The notes under the pieces are model-generated. The model saw nothing but the letters and a program-made list of their open reading frames with translations, did no database searches and was not told the DNA's origin. A DNA stretch of 64,000 bases from Streptomyces sp. KL109B (GTDB taxonomy: Bacteria; Actinomycetota; Actinomycetes; Streptomycetales; Streptomycetaceae), in NCBI RefSeq assembly GCF_030766935.1, contig NZ_JASERL010000013.1, forward strand, positions 1-64,000. The letters are read 5' to 3'. The stretch's first letter is position 1. Every line of letters begins with the position of its first letter. Below are positions 1 through 8,551 of this stretch, in pieces. The position numbers were made by a program, and so were the translations under genes.

Positions 1-341
1 TGAGCGCGAGCGCGATCATGGCCGAGCCCGAGGACGGTTACCGGGTGGCCGATGCTCCGGCGAAGGTGCACAAGGACGCGCCGATCATCGACCTGTTCAC
101 GCCGTGCTCGACGAGCGAGATACCCGTCGCCGTCGTCGACGACGAGGGCGCGCTCCTGGGTGTGGTGCCGCGCCAGCGGCTGCTCGCCGTGCTCGGTGAG
201 CCGATGAAGACGGTCGAGACCCCCGCGACCTCCGAGAACGGCGAGGCCGCGAGCCTCGCGAAGGACGACAAGAAGGATGCCGTCCCGTCGCCGCGTGGCG
301 AAGGCGACGAGCCGGCGGAGAAGGTGAATGCCGGTGCCTAG
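1..341 (+). CDS. Betaine-type ABC transporter ATPase subunit, C-terminal end (partial)
   Basis: The gene enters from the left edge in frame 3, so the Walker motifs are not visible. What remains is about 112 codons. The stretch IIDLFTPCSTSEIPVAVVDD followed by GALLGVVPRQRLLAVLG looks like the second half of a CBS domain, as found at the C-terminus of ProV/OpuAA ATPases, followed by a charged, low-complexity tail. The stop overlaps the start of the next gene, a betaine-type permease, by 14 bp, which indicates translational coupling and supports the assignment. CBS domains in this family sense ionic strength. Confidence rests on the neighbour as much as on this fragment. Confidence 0.75.
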   Translation, partial: SASAIMAEPEDGYRVADAPAKVHKDAPIIDLFTPCSTSEIPVAVVDDEGALLGVVPRQRLLAVLGEPMKTVETPATSENGEAASLAKDDKKDAVPSPRGEGDEPAEKVNAGA

Positions 342-2943
342 GATTCCCTTCGGTGACTGGGTCAATGACATCGTCCAGTGGATGCTGACCCACCTCGACT
401 GGCTGTTCGGCTTCTTCGAGGACATCTTCAACGGCGTCTACAACGGTCTCAGCGACCTCCTCCAGGCGCCCGAACCGCTGCTGCTCGCGGGCATCTTCGC
501 CGTGATCGCCTTCTGGCTGCGCGGCACGCTCGGTGGCGTACTGACCGTCATCGGGTTCTGGTTCATCCAGAACCTGGAGCTGTGGGACGACGCGATGCTG
601 ACGCTGTCGCTCGTCCTCGTGTCGACGATCATCGCTCTGCTCATCGGCGTACCGCTGGGCATCTGGGCGGCCCGCTCCAACCGGATCAGCAATCTGTTCC
701 GTCCGGTCCTCGACCTGATGCAGACGCTGCCGGCGATGGTCTACCTGATCCCGGCCATTCTGTTCTTCGGCTCGGGTGCCCCGGCCGGCATCGTCGCGAC
801 GCTGATCTTCGCGGTGCCGCCGGGCGTGCGCATGACCGAGCTGGGCATCCGGCAGGTCGACAAGGAACTGGTCGAGGCGGCCGAGGCGTTCGGCACCAAG
901 CCGAGCAACACCCTGTGGCGCGTCCAGCTGCCGCTGGCCCTCCCGACGATCATGGCCGGTGTCAACCAGGTCATCATGCTGGGTCTGTCCATGGCCGCCA
1001 TCGCGGGCATGGTCGGCACCGGCGGTCTCGGTGGCGCGGTCAACGAGGCCATCGGCCAGCTGAACGTCGGTCTCGGCGCCGAGGCCGGTATCTCCATCGT
1101 GATCCTCGCGGTCTACCTGGACCGCATGACCAGCTCGCTCGGCCAGCAGGTCTCGCCGCTCGGCCGCCGCGCGCTCAACAAGCTGCGCGCCGCGCACGGC
1201 CTGAAGATCTGGTCCTACCGTCCCCGCCCGGCCGTCGCCGTGGTCGGTGTCGTCGTCCTCGCGCTCGTCGCGGGCGGCATGGGCATGTTCGGCCAGAACA
1301 GCGGCGGTGCCAACCCGACGGCCGCGTCCACGAACGTGGGCCAGGGCAAGAAGGTCACCATCGGCTACATCCCCTGGGACGAGGGCGTCGCCTCCACGTT
1401 CCTGTGGAAGGAGATCCTGGAGCAGCGCGGCTTCGACGCGCAGGTCAAGCAGATGGACGCCGGTCCGCTGTACACCTCGCTCGCCGACGGCAGCGTCGAC
1501 TTCCAGACGGACTCCTGGCTGCCGACGACGCACGCCCAGTACTGGAAGAAGTACGGCAAGAAGCTTGAGGACCTGGGTTCCTGGTACGGCCCCACGTCCC
1601 TGGAACTGGCTGTCCCGTCCTACATGAAGGACATCAAGTCCATGGAGGACTTGAAGGGCCAGGCCGACAAGTTCGACGGCAAGATCACCGGCATCGAGGC
1701 CAGTGCCGGCGAGATGCAGCTGCTGAAGAGCAAGGTGCTCAAGGAGTACGGGCTCGACAAGGAGTACAAGGTCGTCGACAGCTCGACGCCGGCGATGCTG
1801 GCGCAGCTGAAGCGCGCGTACACCGCGAAGAAGCCGATCGTCACGACGCTCTGGTCGCCGCACTGGGCGTACAACGACTACAAGCTCACCAAGCTCAAGG
1901 ACCCGAAGGGCGCCTGGGGCAAGGGCGACGGCGTGCACTCGCTGGCGCGCAAGGGCTTCGGCAAGGACTTCCCCGAGGCCAACAAGTGGATCAAGAACTT
2001 CAAGATGAGCGAGAAGCAGCTCACGAGTCTTGAGGCGGAGATCAACAAGGCCGGCAAGGGCAAGCAGCAGGACGCCGTCAAGACGTGGCTGAAGAAGAAC
2101 CCCGGCTTCGTCAACAAGGTGGCCCCGGTCAAGCAGGCTCCCGCCGCGGAGACCAAGCGCCCGGTGACCGTCGCCTGGTTCCCGTGGGACGAGGACGTCG
2201 CGGTGACGTACCTCTGGAAGCACGTGCTGCAGCGCAAGGGCTACAAGCTCAACCTGAAGCAGATGGACGTCGGCCCGGTCTACACCGGTCTCGGCAGCGG
2301 TGACCTGGACGTGAACTTCGACGCCTGGCTGCCGCACGCCCAGAAGAACTACTGGGAAGCGAACAAGAACAACCTGAAGGACCTGGGCACCTGGTACAGC
2401 CCGACCTCCCTGGAAGTCGCCGTTCCCTCCTACGTGAAGGGCGTCAAGTCCCTCTCGGACCTGAAGGGCAAGGGCAAGACGTTCGACGGCAAGATCATCG
2501 GTATCGAGCCCGGTACCGGCGTCATGAACACCGCCAAGAACGACGTGCTGCCCGGCTACGGCCTGGACAAGGAGTACAAGGTCGTCGACGGCTCCACGCC
2601 GGCGATGCTGGCCGAGCTGAAGCGCGCGTACGCCAAGAAGGAGCCGGTCGCGGTTCTGCTCTGGTCGCCGCACTGGGCGTACAGCGACTACAAGCTGACC
2701 AAGCTCAAGGACCCGAAGAAGAAGTTCGGCGTTGGCAACACGATCCGGACGATCTCCAACAAGGAGTTCCCCAGCAAGTACCCGCAGCTCACGAAGTGGA
2801 TCAAGAACTTCAAGATGAGCGAGGACGAGCTGGCGAGCCTGGAGTCCGAGATCAAGAAGCAGGGTCAGGGACACGAGGAGGCGGCCGTCTCCAAGTGGCT
2901 CGAGACGCACCAGGACGTCGAGAAGCGGATGACCGCTTCCTGA
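328..2943 (+). CDS. Glycine betaine/proline-type ABC permease fused to two substrate-binding domains
   Basis: Membrane subunit for osmoprotectant uptake, 871 aa. Residues about 1-290 are the permease, with several membrane helices and the cytoplasmic EAA loop near residues 180-205 (EAAEAFG, then LPLALP). A further helix at about 302-322 leads outside the cell. Two homologous OpuAC/ProX-like binding domains follow, at about 342-595 and 612-871. Each contains PWDE near its start, an SPHWAY segment and a WIKNFKMSE segment near its end, so they arose by tandem duplication. The Trp and Tyr residues fit an aromatic cage for a quaternary amine. One permease-one binding domain fusions (OpuABC) are known; two per permease is less common. 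The gene pairs with the upstream ATPase and no separate binding protein follows. Confidence 0.9.
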   Translation: MPVPRIPFGDWVNDIVQWMLTHLDWLFGFFEDIFNGVYNGLSDLLQAPEPLLLAGIFAVIAFWLRGTLGGVLTVIGFWFIQNLELWDDAMLTLSLVLVSTIIALLIGVPLGIWAARSNRISNLFRPVLDLMQTLPAMVYLIPAILFFGSGAPAGIVATLIFAVPPGVRMTELGIRQVDKELVEAAEAFGTKPSNTLWRVQLPLALPTIMAGVNQVIMLGLSMAAIAGMVGTGGLGGAVNEAIGQLNVGLGAEAGISIVILAVYLDRMTSSLGQQVSPLGRRALNKLRAAHGLKIWSYRPRPAVAVVGVVVLALVAGGMGMFGQNSGGANPTAASTNVGQGKKVTIGYIPWDEGVASTFLWKEILEQRGFDAQVKQMDAGPLYTSLADGSVDFQTDSWLPTTHAQYWKKYGKKLEDLGSWYGPTSLELAVPSYMKDIKSMEDLKGQADKFDGKITGIEASAGEMQLLKSKVLKEYGLDKEYKVVDSSTPAMLAQLKRAYTAKKPIVTTLWSPHWAYNDYKLTKLKDPKGAWGKGDGVHSLARKGFGKDFPEANKWIKNFKMSEKQLTSLEAEINKAGKGKQQDAVKTWLKKNPGFVNKVAPVKQAPAAETKRPVTVAWFPWDEDVAVTYLWKHVLQRKGYKLNLKQMDVGPVYTGLGSGDLDVNFDAWLPHAQKNYWEANKNNLKDLGTWYSPTSLEVAVPSYVKGVKSLSDLKGKGKTFDGKIIGIEPGTGVMNTAKNDVLPGYGLDKEYKVVDGSTPAMLAELKRAYAKKEPVAVLLWSPHWAYSDYKLTKLKDPKKKFGVGNTIRTISNKEFPSKYPQLTKWIKNFKMSEDELASLESEIKKQGQGHEEAAVSKWLETHQDVEKRMTAS

Positions 2944-2985
2944 CGACTCTGATGACTCTGACGGCTCACTGACGCGTGCAGCCGT

Positions 2986-3023
2986 GCGAGGGGCGGGTTC
3001 CCGTAAGGGGGCCCGCCCCTCGC
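2986..3023 (+). terminator. Terminator hairpin after the betaine transporter
   Basis: A perfect 12-bp G+C-rich inverted repeat, arms 2986-2997 and 3012-3023, with a 14-nt loop. It lies 43 bp after the stop codon. There is no U tract, as is usual in Streptomyces. Confidence 0.75.
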
Positions 3024-3083
3024 GGCGTTCGTCGGGGCGGGACGGCGCGGCCCGATCGTGACCCACCGCTTTCCCCCGCTCAC

Positions 3084-3113
3084 ATGAAACGGCGGGGTGA
3101 ACATGCGTAGGGT
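3084..3113 (+). promoter_or_regulatory. Candidate promoter for the XRE/cupin regulator
   Basis: ATGAAA at 3084-3089 and TAGGGT at 3108-3113, separated by 18 bp, resemble a vegetative promoter. It is about 110 bp ahead of the start codon. This is a motif match only. Confidence 0.3.
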
Positions 3114-3221
3114 GCATTCAAACGAACCGGGTACACCAATCCGGGGCGCGGGTCCCCGGCGAATAAGCCGGGCGAGCGAAGCGGGAACGGGCAGGGCGAC
3201 CAGCGGGAGGGAGCGCGGGCC

Positions 3222-3797
3222 ATGGACGAACACAAGGAATCACTTCGCGTGGGCGCGGCCGTACGACGCCGTCGGCGCTCCCTCGAACTGACCCTGTCGG
3301 CCGTCGCCGAGCGCAGCGGCCTGTCGGTGCCGTTCCTCAGCCAGGTCGAGAACGAGCGGGCCAGGCCCAGCCGCCGCTCCCTGGAGAAGGTCGCCGACGC
3401 GCTCGGCACCACCGCCGTCGAACTCCTCGCCGCCGCCGACCCGGCGCGCACCGTCGACCTGGTGCGGGCGGACGACGCCTCCGTCGCCGAGGACGGCACG
3501 GACTTCGTCGTACGTTCCCTGGTCCGCGGCCACCATCAGATGCACGCCCAGGAGTTCGTCGGCGACCACGACCCGGGCCGCGAGTTCCAGCTCCGCAACG
3601 ACGTGCTGATGCATGTCACCGAGGGCGCGGTCGAGGTCGAGGCGGAGGGGCGGGCCTACCGGCTGGACCGCGGCGACACCCTGTACCTGACCGGTGGCGT
3701 ACGGCACCGGTGGCGGGCCACCGTCGGGGACGCGCGGGTGCTCGTGGTGGCGGTCGCCGAGCACATCGACGCGGTCGACGAGCCGGGCCCGAAGTAG
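3222..3797 (+). CDS. XRE-family transcriptional regulator with C-terminal cupin domain
   Basis: A 191-aa one-component regulator. Residues about 7-62 form a helix-turn-helix of the XRE type (LSAVAERSGLSVPFLSQVEN, then PSRRSLEKVADALG). Residues about 95-185 form a small cupin barrel that probably binds an effector. The architecture is that of PuuR-like regulators, several of which control polyamine or amine catabolism. The ATG is preceded at good distance by GGGAGGGAG. It lies between the betaine transporter and a metal-receptor-like gene and 4.6 kb from the glutamylation genes; whether it controls any of them cannot be read from the sequence. Confidence 0.9.
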   Translation: MDEHKESLRVGAAVRRRRRSLELTLSAVAERSGLSVPFLSQVENERARPSRRSLEKVADALGTTAVELLAAADPARTVDLVRADDASVAEDGTDFVVRSLVRGHHQMHAQEFVGDHDPGREFQLRNDVLMHVTEGAVEVEAEGRAYRLDRGDTLYLTGGVRHRWRATVGDARVLVVAVAEHIDAVDEPGPK

Positions 3798-3808
3798 GCC
3801 GCGCCGCC

Positions 3809-4573
3809 GTGCGTGTCGTCTCCCTCGTACCGTCCCTGACGGAAGCGATCGCAGTGACGCTGCCCGGCGTCCTCGTCGGCGCCACCGACTGGTGCACACA
3901 CCCCGCGGACCTGGACGTCCCCCGCATCGGCGGCACCAAGAACCCGGACGTGCGGGCGGTCCTCGCGCTCCGCCCCGACCTCGTCGTCGCCAACGAGGAG
4001 GAGAACCGGGAGCCGGACCTCGCCGCTCTGCGCGCCGCGGGTGTCGAGGTGTTGGTCACGGAGGTACGTGATCTGCCGCAGGCCGTACGGGAGTTGGAGC
4101 GGGTGCTGCGCGCCTGCGGGGCGACGGAGCGGCCGGGGTGGCTGGCCGCCGCGGAGGCCGCGTGGTCCGAACTCCCGGTTGGCGGGAGCCGGTTGACGGC
4201 CGTCGTACCGATCTGGCGACGCCCCTGGATGGTGCTCGGCCGCGACACCTTCGCGGGGGACCTGCTGGCGCGGCTCGGCGTGGACAACGTGTACGCGGGC
4301 CACAGCGAGCGCTATCCGCGGATCCCGCTCGACGAACTCCGCGCCCGCAAGCCGGACGTGGTGATCCTCCCGGACGAGCCGTACCGCTTCACCGCGGACG
4401 ACGGCCCCGAGTGCTTCGACGCCACGAGCGTGCTGGTGAGCGGCCGCCATCTGACGTGGTACGGACCGTCGTTGGAGGAGGCGGCGGGGGAGCTGCGCCG
4501 CCGGTTGCCTGACAAATCAGGCCCCTGCGGCGGCTCCGGCGGTTCCGGTAAATCAAGCCCCTCCGGCGATTGA
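3809..4573 (+). CDS. Helical-backbone metal/cobalamin receptor-like protein (BtuF fold), cytoplasmic
   Basis: About 254 aa from the GTG at 3809, giving VRVVSLVPSLTE as the N-terminus, typical of this family once the signal peptide is absent. The family is the periplasmic-binding-protein-like fold of BtuF/FecB. Here there is no signal peptide or lipobox, so it is probably not a classical transport receptor. Features include GATDWCTHP, GGTKNPD and DVVILPDEPY. It follows the XRE gene by 11 bp. The last roughly 20 residues, rich in Gly, Ser and Lys, are encoded by a partial and a full copy of the dispersed repeat, and the stop codon itself lies inside the repeat. The ancestral C-terminus was therefore probably near residue 234. 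Confidence 0.8.
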   Translation: MRVVSLVPSLTEAIAVTLPGVLVGATDWCTHPADLDVPRIGGTKNPDVRAVLALRPDLVVANEEENREPDLAALRAAGVEVLVTEVRDLPQAVRELERVLRACGATERPGWLAAAEAAWSELPVGGSRLTAVVPIWRRPWMVLGRDTFAGDLLARLGVDNVYAGHSERYPRIPLDELRARKPDVVILPDEPYRFTADDGPECFDATSVLVSGRHLTWYGPSLEEAAGELRRRLPDKSGPCGGSGGSGKSSPSGD

Positions 4574-4599
4574 GGAGCGGGGTCCGGGGCGGAGCCCCG
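4551..4599 (+). repeat. Two-hairpin dispersed element, copy 1
   Basis: Forward copy of a roughly 49-bp element. Hairpin 1 has stem CTCC/GGAG flanked by CCC/GGG, with loop GGCGATTGA. Hairpin 2 is GGGGC-GGA-GCCCC. A truncated relative sits just upstream at about 4514-4547. It lies between convergent genes and contains the stop codon of the left one. Confidence 0.85.
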
Positions 4600-4626
4600 C
4601 GGCGTAGGAACGGTCAACCGCAACTC

Positions 4627-5754
4627 TCAGCGGGGCGCCGAGAGGAGCCGCCCGGTCAGCAGGCCACGCACCGTGTGGGCCGCCGCCACCACCCAGACCG
4701 CCACCAACCCCACGTACAGCACGACGGCCAACCCGTCGAACACCGCGAGCCCCGTGTGCGCCCCAAGGCCCTCCGCCCCCGTCACACACGTCCCGACGGG
4801 AAACGTGAACGCCCAGAACGTCATCGCGAACCCCATGCCCTGCCGCCGCGCCCGCACCACCATCGCAAGCGCCAACGCCAGCCACATCAACGCGAACCCC
4901 ATCACCGGCACCCCGTACAGCACGGCGAACGCGGTGAACCCGTGCGCGTACGACTCCGGAAGCACGCCGCCCGCGACATCGGCGAACTTGTTCGCGGCCG
5001 TCGTCGACTGCCCCAGCGGCCCGAGGACGAGGAACAGCGTCGGGGTCAGCGCCAACGGCAACGGCCCCGCCGTGACCAGCCGGGCGAACACGACAGGCAG
5101 CATGACCAGCGTCGCGAGCAGGCTCAGGCCGAACATGGCGTAACAGGCGAGCAGCAGCGTCTGCTGCGCCTGACCGCCCGGCAGATGCGGCACAAGCAGC
5201 GGCCCGACCGCGGCCGACACCATCGGCGCGACGACCGGAAGCAGCCACACCGGTGAGGCCTCATCGGCGCTGATGCGATGCCGGACCACCATCAGGTACG
5301 GGATGGCGACCGCCGCGACGAGCCCGATGACCGTGCCGGCGACGAACAGCACGACGTCGATGGCGATCGCCGCTCGCGCACCGATCCAGTCCTGGCCGAC
5401 CAGGACCGTTCCCGCGCCGACGGCGAGCAGCGCCATCGAGAGGCAGCCGTAGAACGGCGCCGCCGTCGGGTCGAGCAACTGCTCCTTGGCCCGGTCGCGG
5501 TGGTGCCTCCAGTGCAGGGCGCGGGCGCCGAGGAGCACGAGGAGCAGCACGAACGACAGTGCCCAGAACACCGTGCAGGCGGTGCGCAGGCCGGTGAACC
5601 GGACAGGGAGCGTGGCGCCCGCGTTGGCGATGATCGCGGTGCCCATGACGGCGGCGTACCAGTTCGGCCCGAGGTGCCGGACGGCGGCGCGGACGCCGGT
5701 GGTGGGGCGGGCGACGGGATGGGCGTGGGGTGCGGGGTGGGCGGCGGTGACCAT
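4627..5754 (-). CDS. TDT-family (TehA/SLAC1-like) membrane transporter
   Basis: A 375-aa integral membrane protein with about ten hydrophobic segments, related to the tellurite-resistance/dicarboxylate transporter (TDT) family. The core begins LGPNWYAAVMGTAIIANAG. The segment GPLGQSTTAANKFADVAGG is characteristic of the family. The ATG at 5754 was chosen because the hydrophobic core begins about 30 residues later. An open frame extends further upstream but runs through the promoter region and the LysR gene. It is divergent from the LysR regulator with only 70 bp between them, so the LysR protein probably controls it. Substrate is unknown; sulfite, C4-dicarboxylates and small anions are all known for the family. 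Confidence 0.85.
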   Translation of the reverse strand: MVTAAHPAPHAHPVARPTTGVRAAVRHLGPNWYAAVMGTAIIANAGATLPVRFTGLRTACTVFWALSFVLLLVLLGARALHWRHHRDRAKEQLLDPTAAPFYGCLSMALLAVGAGTVLVGQDWIGARAAIAIDVVLFVAGTVIGLVAAVAIPYLMVVRHRISADEASPVWLLPVVAPMVSAAVGPLLVPHLPGGQAQQTLLLACYAMFGLSLLATLVMLPVVFARLVTAGPLPLALTPTLFLVLGPLGQSTTAANKFADVAGGVLPESYAHGFTAFAVLYGVPVMGFALMWLALALAMVVRARRQGMGFAMTFWAFTFPVGTCVTGAEGLGAHTGLAVFDGLAVVLYVGLVAVWVVAAAHTVRGLLTGRLLSAPR

Positions 5755-5810
5755 GGTTCTACGGTCCCGCCGGGCACGGGCCCCCACCAGGGGTGTTCTC
5801 GCTATCAGGG

Positions 5811-5827
5811 CATAACCTGGGCTTATG
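5811..5827. promoter_or_regulatory. Candidate LysR operator (CATAA-N7-TTATG)
   Basis: A perfect 5-bp inverted repeat with 7-bp centre that contains the T-N11-A signature of LysR boxes. It lies in the 70-bp divergent region and overlaps the ATG of the LysR gene, a position suited to autoregulation and control of the TDT gene. Confidence 0.5.
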
Positions 5828-6745
5828 AGCGAGGGAGAAGTGGCACTGGACGCCGGGCTTGCGCATCGGGTGCCCGAGCTGGGTGCGTTGCAGTTGTTGC
5901 TCGCGGTGGCGCGGCTCGGGAGTCTGGGCGCCGCCGCGCGGGCCCTCGGTATTACGCAGCCGGCCGCGAGCAGCCGGATCCGGTCGATGGAGCGGCAGCT
6001 GGGGCTCGCCCTCGTCGACCGTTCGCCGCGCGGTTCCCGGCTCACCGACAGTGGCGCGCTCGTCACGGACTGGGCGCGGCCCATCGTGGAGGCCGCCGAG
6101 CAGTTCGACGCGGGGGCGTCCGCGCTGCGGGACCGGCGTGACTCGCGGCTGCGGGTGGCGGCGAGCATGACGATCGCCGAGTATCTGCTGCCGCGGTGGC
6201 TGATCGCGCTGCGGGCCGAGCGGCCGGACACGGCGGTGTCGCTGCTGGCCGGGAACTCGGCGGCGGTCGCGGAGCGGCTGCTCGGCGGGGAGGCGGACCT
6301 CGGGTTCGTGGAGGGGCTCACGGTTCCCGCAGGGCTCGACTCGGCGGTCATCGCGCACGACCGGCTGATCGTGGTGGCGGCGCCGGGGCATCCGTGGTCG
6401 CGGCGGCGGAAGGCGCTCGCGGCGGGGGAGTTGGCGGCGACGCCGCTCATTCTGCGCGAGGAGGGGTCGGGGACGCGGCAAGTCCTGGAAGCGGCGCTCG
6501 GTGGGCTCGCCCGGCCGCTGATCGAGTTGTCGTCGACGACGGCGGTGAAGTCGGCGGCGGTGAGTGGGGCCGGGCCGTCCGTGTTGAGTGAGCTGGCGGT
6601 GGGGGAGGAGTTGGCGGCGCGGCGGTTGGTGGCGGTGCCGTTGGAGGGGGTGCGGCTTGCGCGGGAGTTGCGGGCGGTGTGGCCGACGGGGCACCTGCCG
6701 GTGGGGCCCGCGCGTGATCTGCTGTCGCTGACCCGGTCCGGGTGA
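5825..6745 (+). CDS. LysR-family transcriptional regulator
   Basis: 306 aa. The winged helix is at about residues 18-78 (GSLGAAARALGITQPAASSR, then RQLGLALVDRSPRGSRLTDSG), followed by the two-lobed effector domain (SLLAGNSAAVAERLLGGEADLGFVEG). It is transcribed away from the TDT transporter, its probable target. No Shine-Dalgarno sequence is visible ahead of the ATG at 5825. A GTG at 5840 lies only 2 nt after GAGGGAG, too close to be convincing, so the message may be leaderless. Confidence 0.9.
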   Translation: MSEGEVALDAGLAHRVPELGALQLLLAVARLGSLGAAARALGITQPAASSRIRSMERQLGLALVDRSPRGSRLTDSGALVTDWARPIVEAAEQFDAGASALRDRRDSRLRVAASMTIAEYLLPRWLIALRAERPDTAVSLLAGNSAAVAERLLGGEADLGFVEGLTVPAGLDSAVIAHDRLIVVAAPGHPWSRRRKALAAGELAATPLILREEGSGTRQVLEAALGGLARPLIELSSTTAVKSAAVSGAGPSVLSELAVGEELAARRLVAVPLEGVRLARELRAVWPTGHLPVGPARDLLSLTRSG

Positions 6746-6767
6746 CGCCGAGCCGGGGTTGCGGTCG

Positions 6768-6814
6768 CGGGGCTCTGCCCCGGACCCCGCGCCTCAATCG
6801 CCGGCGGGGCTGTT
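6768..6814 (-). repeat. Two-hairpin dispersed element, copy 2
   Basis: Reverse-strand copy; stem variant CGCC/GGCG with loop GGCGATTGA, second hairpin GGGGC-AGA-GCCCC. It begins 23 bp after the LysR stop and may terminate that transcript. Confidence 0.85.
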
Positions 6815-6884
6815 TGGGGTTGCGAATCGTCACCAGGGCCTTTATTGGGTCGACCTGAGAGGTCGGGGGCGGCACGATCGGTTT

Positions 6885-7838
6885 ATGGGTCGGGCTCCGA
6901 GTGCAAGCGGTGTGCGGACCCCCTGGAGCGCGCTGCCCGAGCGGGTGCGGCGTGGTGTCGAGGGGGTGCTCGGGGCAGGGGTGGTCGGGGCGGTGACGCA
7001 AAGTGGAGGGTTTTCGCCGGGGGTGGCCGTGCGGGTGGTGCTTGCCGATGGGCGGCGGGCGTTCGTGAAGGCCGTCGATACGGAGACCAATCCGCTCAGT
7101 CCGCGCTTTCACCGCGCGGAGGCGCGGAACGCCGCGGCGCTGCCGGAAGGGGTTCCGGCGCCGCGGTTGCTCGGGGTGTACGACGACGAGGGGTGGGTCG
7201 CCCTCGCCTTCGAGGACGTGGTGGGGCGGCAGCCGCACGTGCCGTGGCGGGAAGGGGAGTTGGGGCGGGTGCTGGGGGCGGTGGACCGGCTCGCCCGGGT
7301 GCTCACGCCCGCCCCGTTCCCCGCCCGCAGCGCCGGTGAGGTGCTCGGTCCCGACTTCAACGGGTGGCGCGGGCTGGTCGACGAGGGGCGGGTGGCGGGG
7401 GCCGGGTTCGATCCGTGGGGCGTGCGGAACGCCGAGTGGCTCGCCGAACTCGCCGCGCCCTGGGCCGGGTTCGCGGGCGGGGACACGCTGGCGCACGCCG
7501 ACCTGCGGGCCGACAACATGCTGCTGACGGACGACGACCGTGTCGTGTTCGTCGACTGGCCGCACGCTGTGCGCGCCGCGCCCTGGTTCGACCTGCTGCT
7601 CATGCTGCCGTGCGTACGGGCGCAGGGCGGGCCCGACCCCGACGAGGTGTTCACGGCGCATCCGCTGGGCCGCGCCGCCGACCCGGAAGGCGTCACGCGG
7701 ACGCTCGCCGCGCTCGCCGGGTTCTTCCTCGACCACGCGACGCGCCCCACCCCGCCGGGGCTGCCCACGCTGCGGCCCTTCCAGCGGGCGCAGGGCGACG
7801 CCGCCCTGGCGTGGCTCAAGGCCAGGCTCAAGAGCTGA
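6885..7838 (+). CDS. Aminoglycoside phosphotransferase (APH)-like kinase
   Basis: A 317-aa protein with the APH/choline-kinase fold. The catalytic loop is HADLRADN (equivalent to HGDxxxxN) and the metal-binding motif is VVFVDWPHA. An ATP-binding lobe lies at the N-terminus (SGGFSPGVAVRV, then RRAFVKAV). Substrate is unknown; the family phosphorylates small-molecule hydroxyls, and most Streptomyces members are not resistance enzymes. The ATG at 6885 follows a 6-bp perfect hairpin (6851-6865). A longer open frame starts upstream in the repeat element but is unlikely. It converges with the C26 hydrolase gene, 9 bp away. Confidence 0.8.
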   Translation: MGRAPSASGVRTPWSALPERVRRGVEGVLGAGVVGAVTQSGGFSPGVAVRVVLADGRRAFVKAVDTETNPLSPRFHRAEARNAAALPEGVPAPRLLGVYDDEGWVALAFEDVVGRQPHVPWREGELGRVLGAVDRLARVLTPAPFPARSAGEVLGPDFNGWRGLVDEGRVAGAGFDPWGVRNAEWLAELAAPWAGFAGGDTLAHADLRADNMLLTDDDRVVFVDWPHAVRAAPWFDLLLMLPCVRAQGGPDPDEVFTAHPLGRAADPEGVTRTLAALAGFFLDHATRPTPPGLPTLRPFQRAQGDAALAWLKARLKS

Positions 7839-7847
7839 AGGGGCGGC

Positions 7848-8546
7848 TCAGAAGCCGTGGGGCGTGCTCGCGGCCCGTACCAGACCTTCGGTGACGCGGG
7901 CGTCCTCGCCCATCTCCGGGTGCCACTGGACGCCCATCACCCAGGTCATGCCCGGCAGTTCGACCGCCTCTATGGTGCCGTCGTCGGCGTGGGCGGAGGC
8001 GACGAGGCCCTTGCCGAGGCGGTCGACGGCCTGGTGGTGGTAGGCCGGGACGTCCGTGGGGTCGGGGACGAGGTCGCCGTAGCGGGTGCCCGGCACCGGG
8101 GTGACCGTGTGCTGGCCGAAGACACCCGTCTCCTTCACGTGGCCCTCGATGTGCTGCGTCAGCGTGCCACCGAGGGCCACGTTCAGGAGCTGCATGCCGC
8201 GGCAGATGCCAAGGAGTGGCGTGCCCGAGGTCAACGCGGCGCGGATCAGGGCGAGTTCCCACGCGTCGCGCTCCGCGGCGGGCGGTCCGGTGCGCGGGTC
8301 GCGCTGCGCGCCGTACTGGCCAGGGTCGACGTCCGGGCCGCCCGCCACGATCACTCCGTCGAGCCGCGCCACCACCGAAGGCGCGTGCTTCGGGTCGTCC
8401 GGGGGAGTCATCGCGACGAGGCCGCCCGAGTCCTGCACGAGCCGCGGATAGCCGGCCGGCAGCAGCGCCGCGGGCAGCTCCCAGATGCCCCAACTGGCCT
8501 TGTTCTCCAGGTAGGTGCTGATGCCGATCAGCGGCCTGCTCACCAT
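7848..8546 (-). CDS. Gamma-glutamyl hydrolase, peptidase C26 / class I glutamine amidotransferase-like
   Basis: A 232-aa cytoplasmic hydrolase of the PuuD type, which cleaves gamma-glutamyl amides. The nucleophile elbow is GICRGMQLLN (Cys), and the His-Glu of the triad are in VQWHPEM. It is divergent from the GlnA4-like ligase across a 180-bp region holding a long inverted repeat. In the inferred pathway it would release glutamate and glycine (or another amino acid) from the gamma-glutamyl product. The start ATG at 8546 gives MVSRPLIGIS, the normal beginning of the family. Confidence 0.9.
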   Translation of the reverse strand: MVSRPLIGISTYLENKASWGIWELPAALLPAGYPRLVQDSGGLVAMTPPDDPKHAPSVVARLDGVIVAGGPDVDPGQYGAQRDPRTGPPAAERDAWELALIRAALTSGTPLLGICRGMQLLNVALGGTLTQHIEGHVKETGVFGQHTVTPVPGTRYGDLVPDPTDVPAYHHQAVDRLGKGLVASAHADDGTIEAVELPGMTWVMGVQWHPEMGEDARVTEGLVRAASTPHGF

Positions 8547-8551
8547 GGTGT

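Noticed and set aside
97..3117. A 1006-codon open frame on the minus strand opposite the betaine permease
   Set aside because: It is antisense to a clear transporter gene and its Val/Leu/Gly/Arg/Asp-rich composition is typical of antisense frames in G+C-rich DNA.
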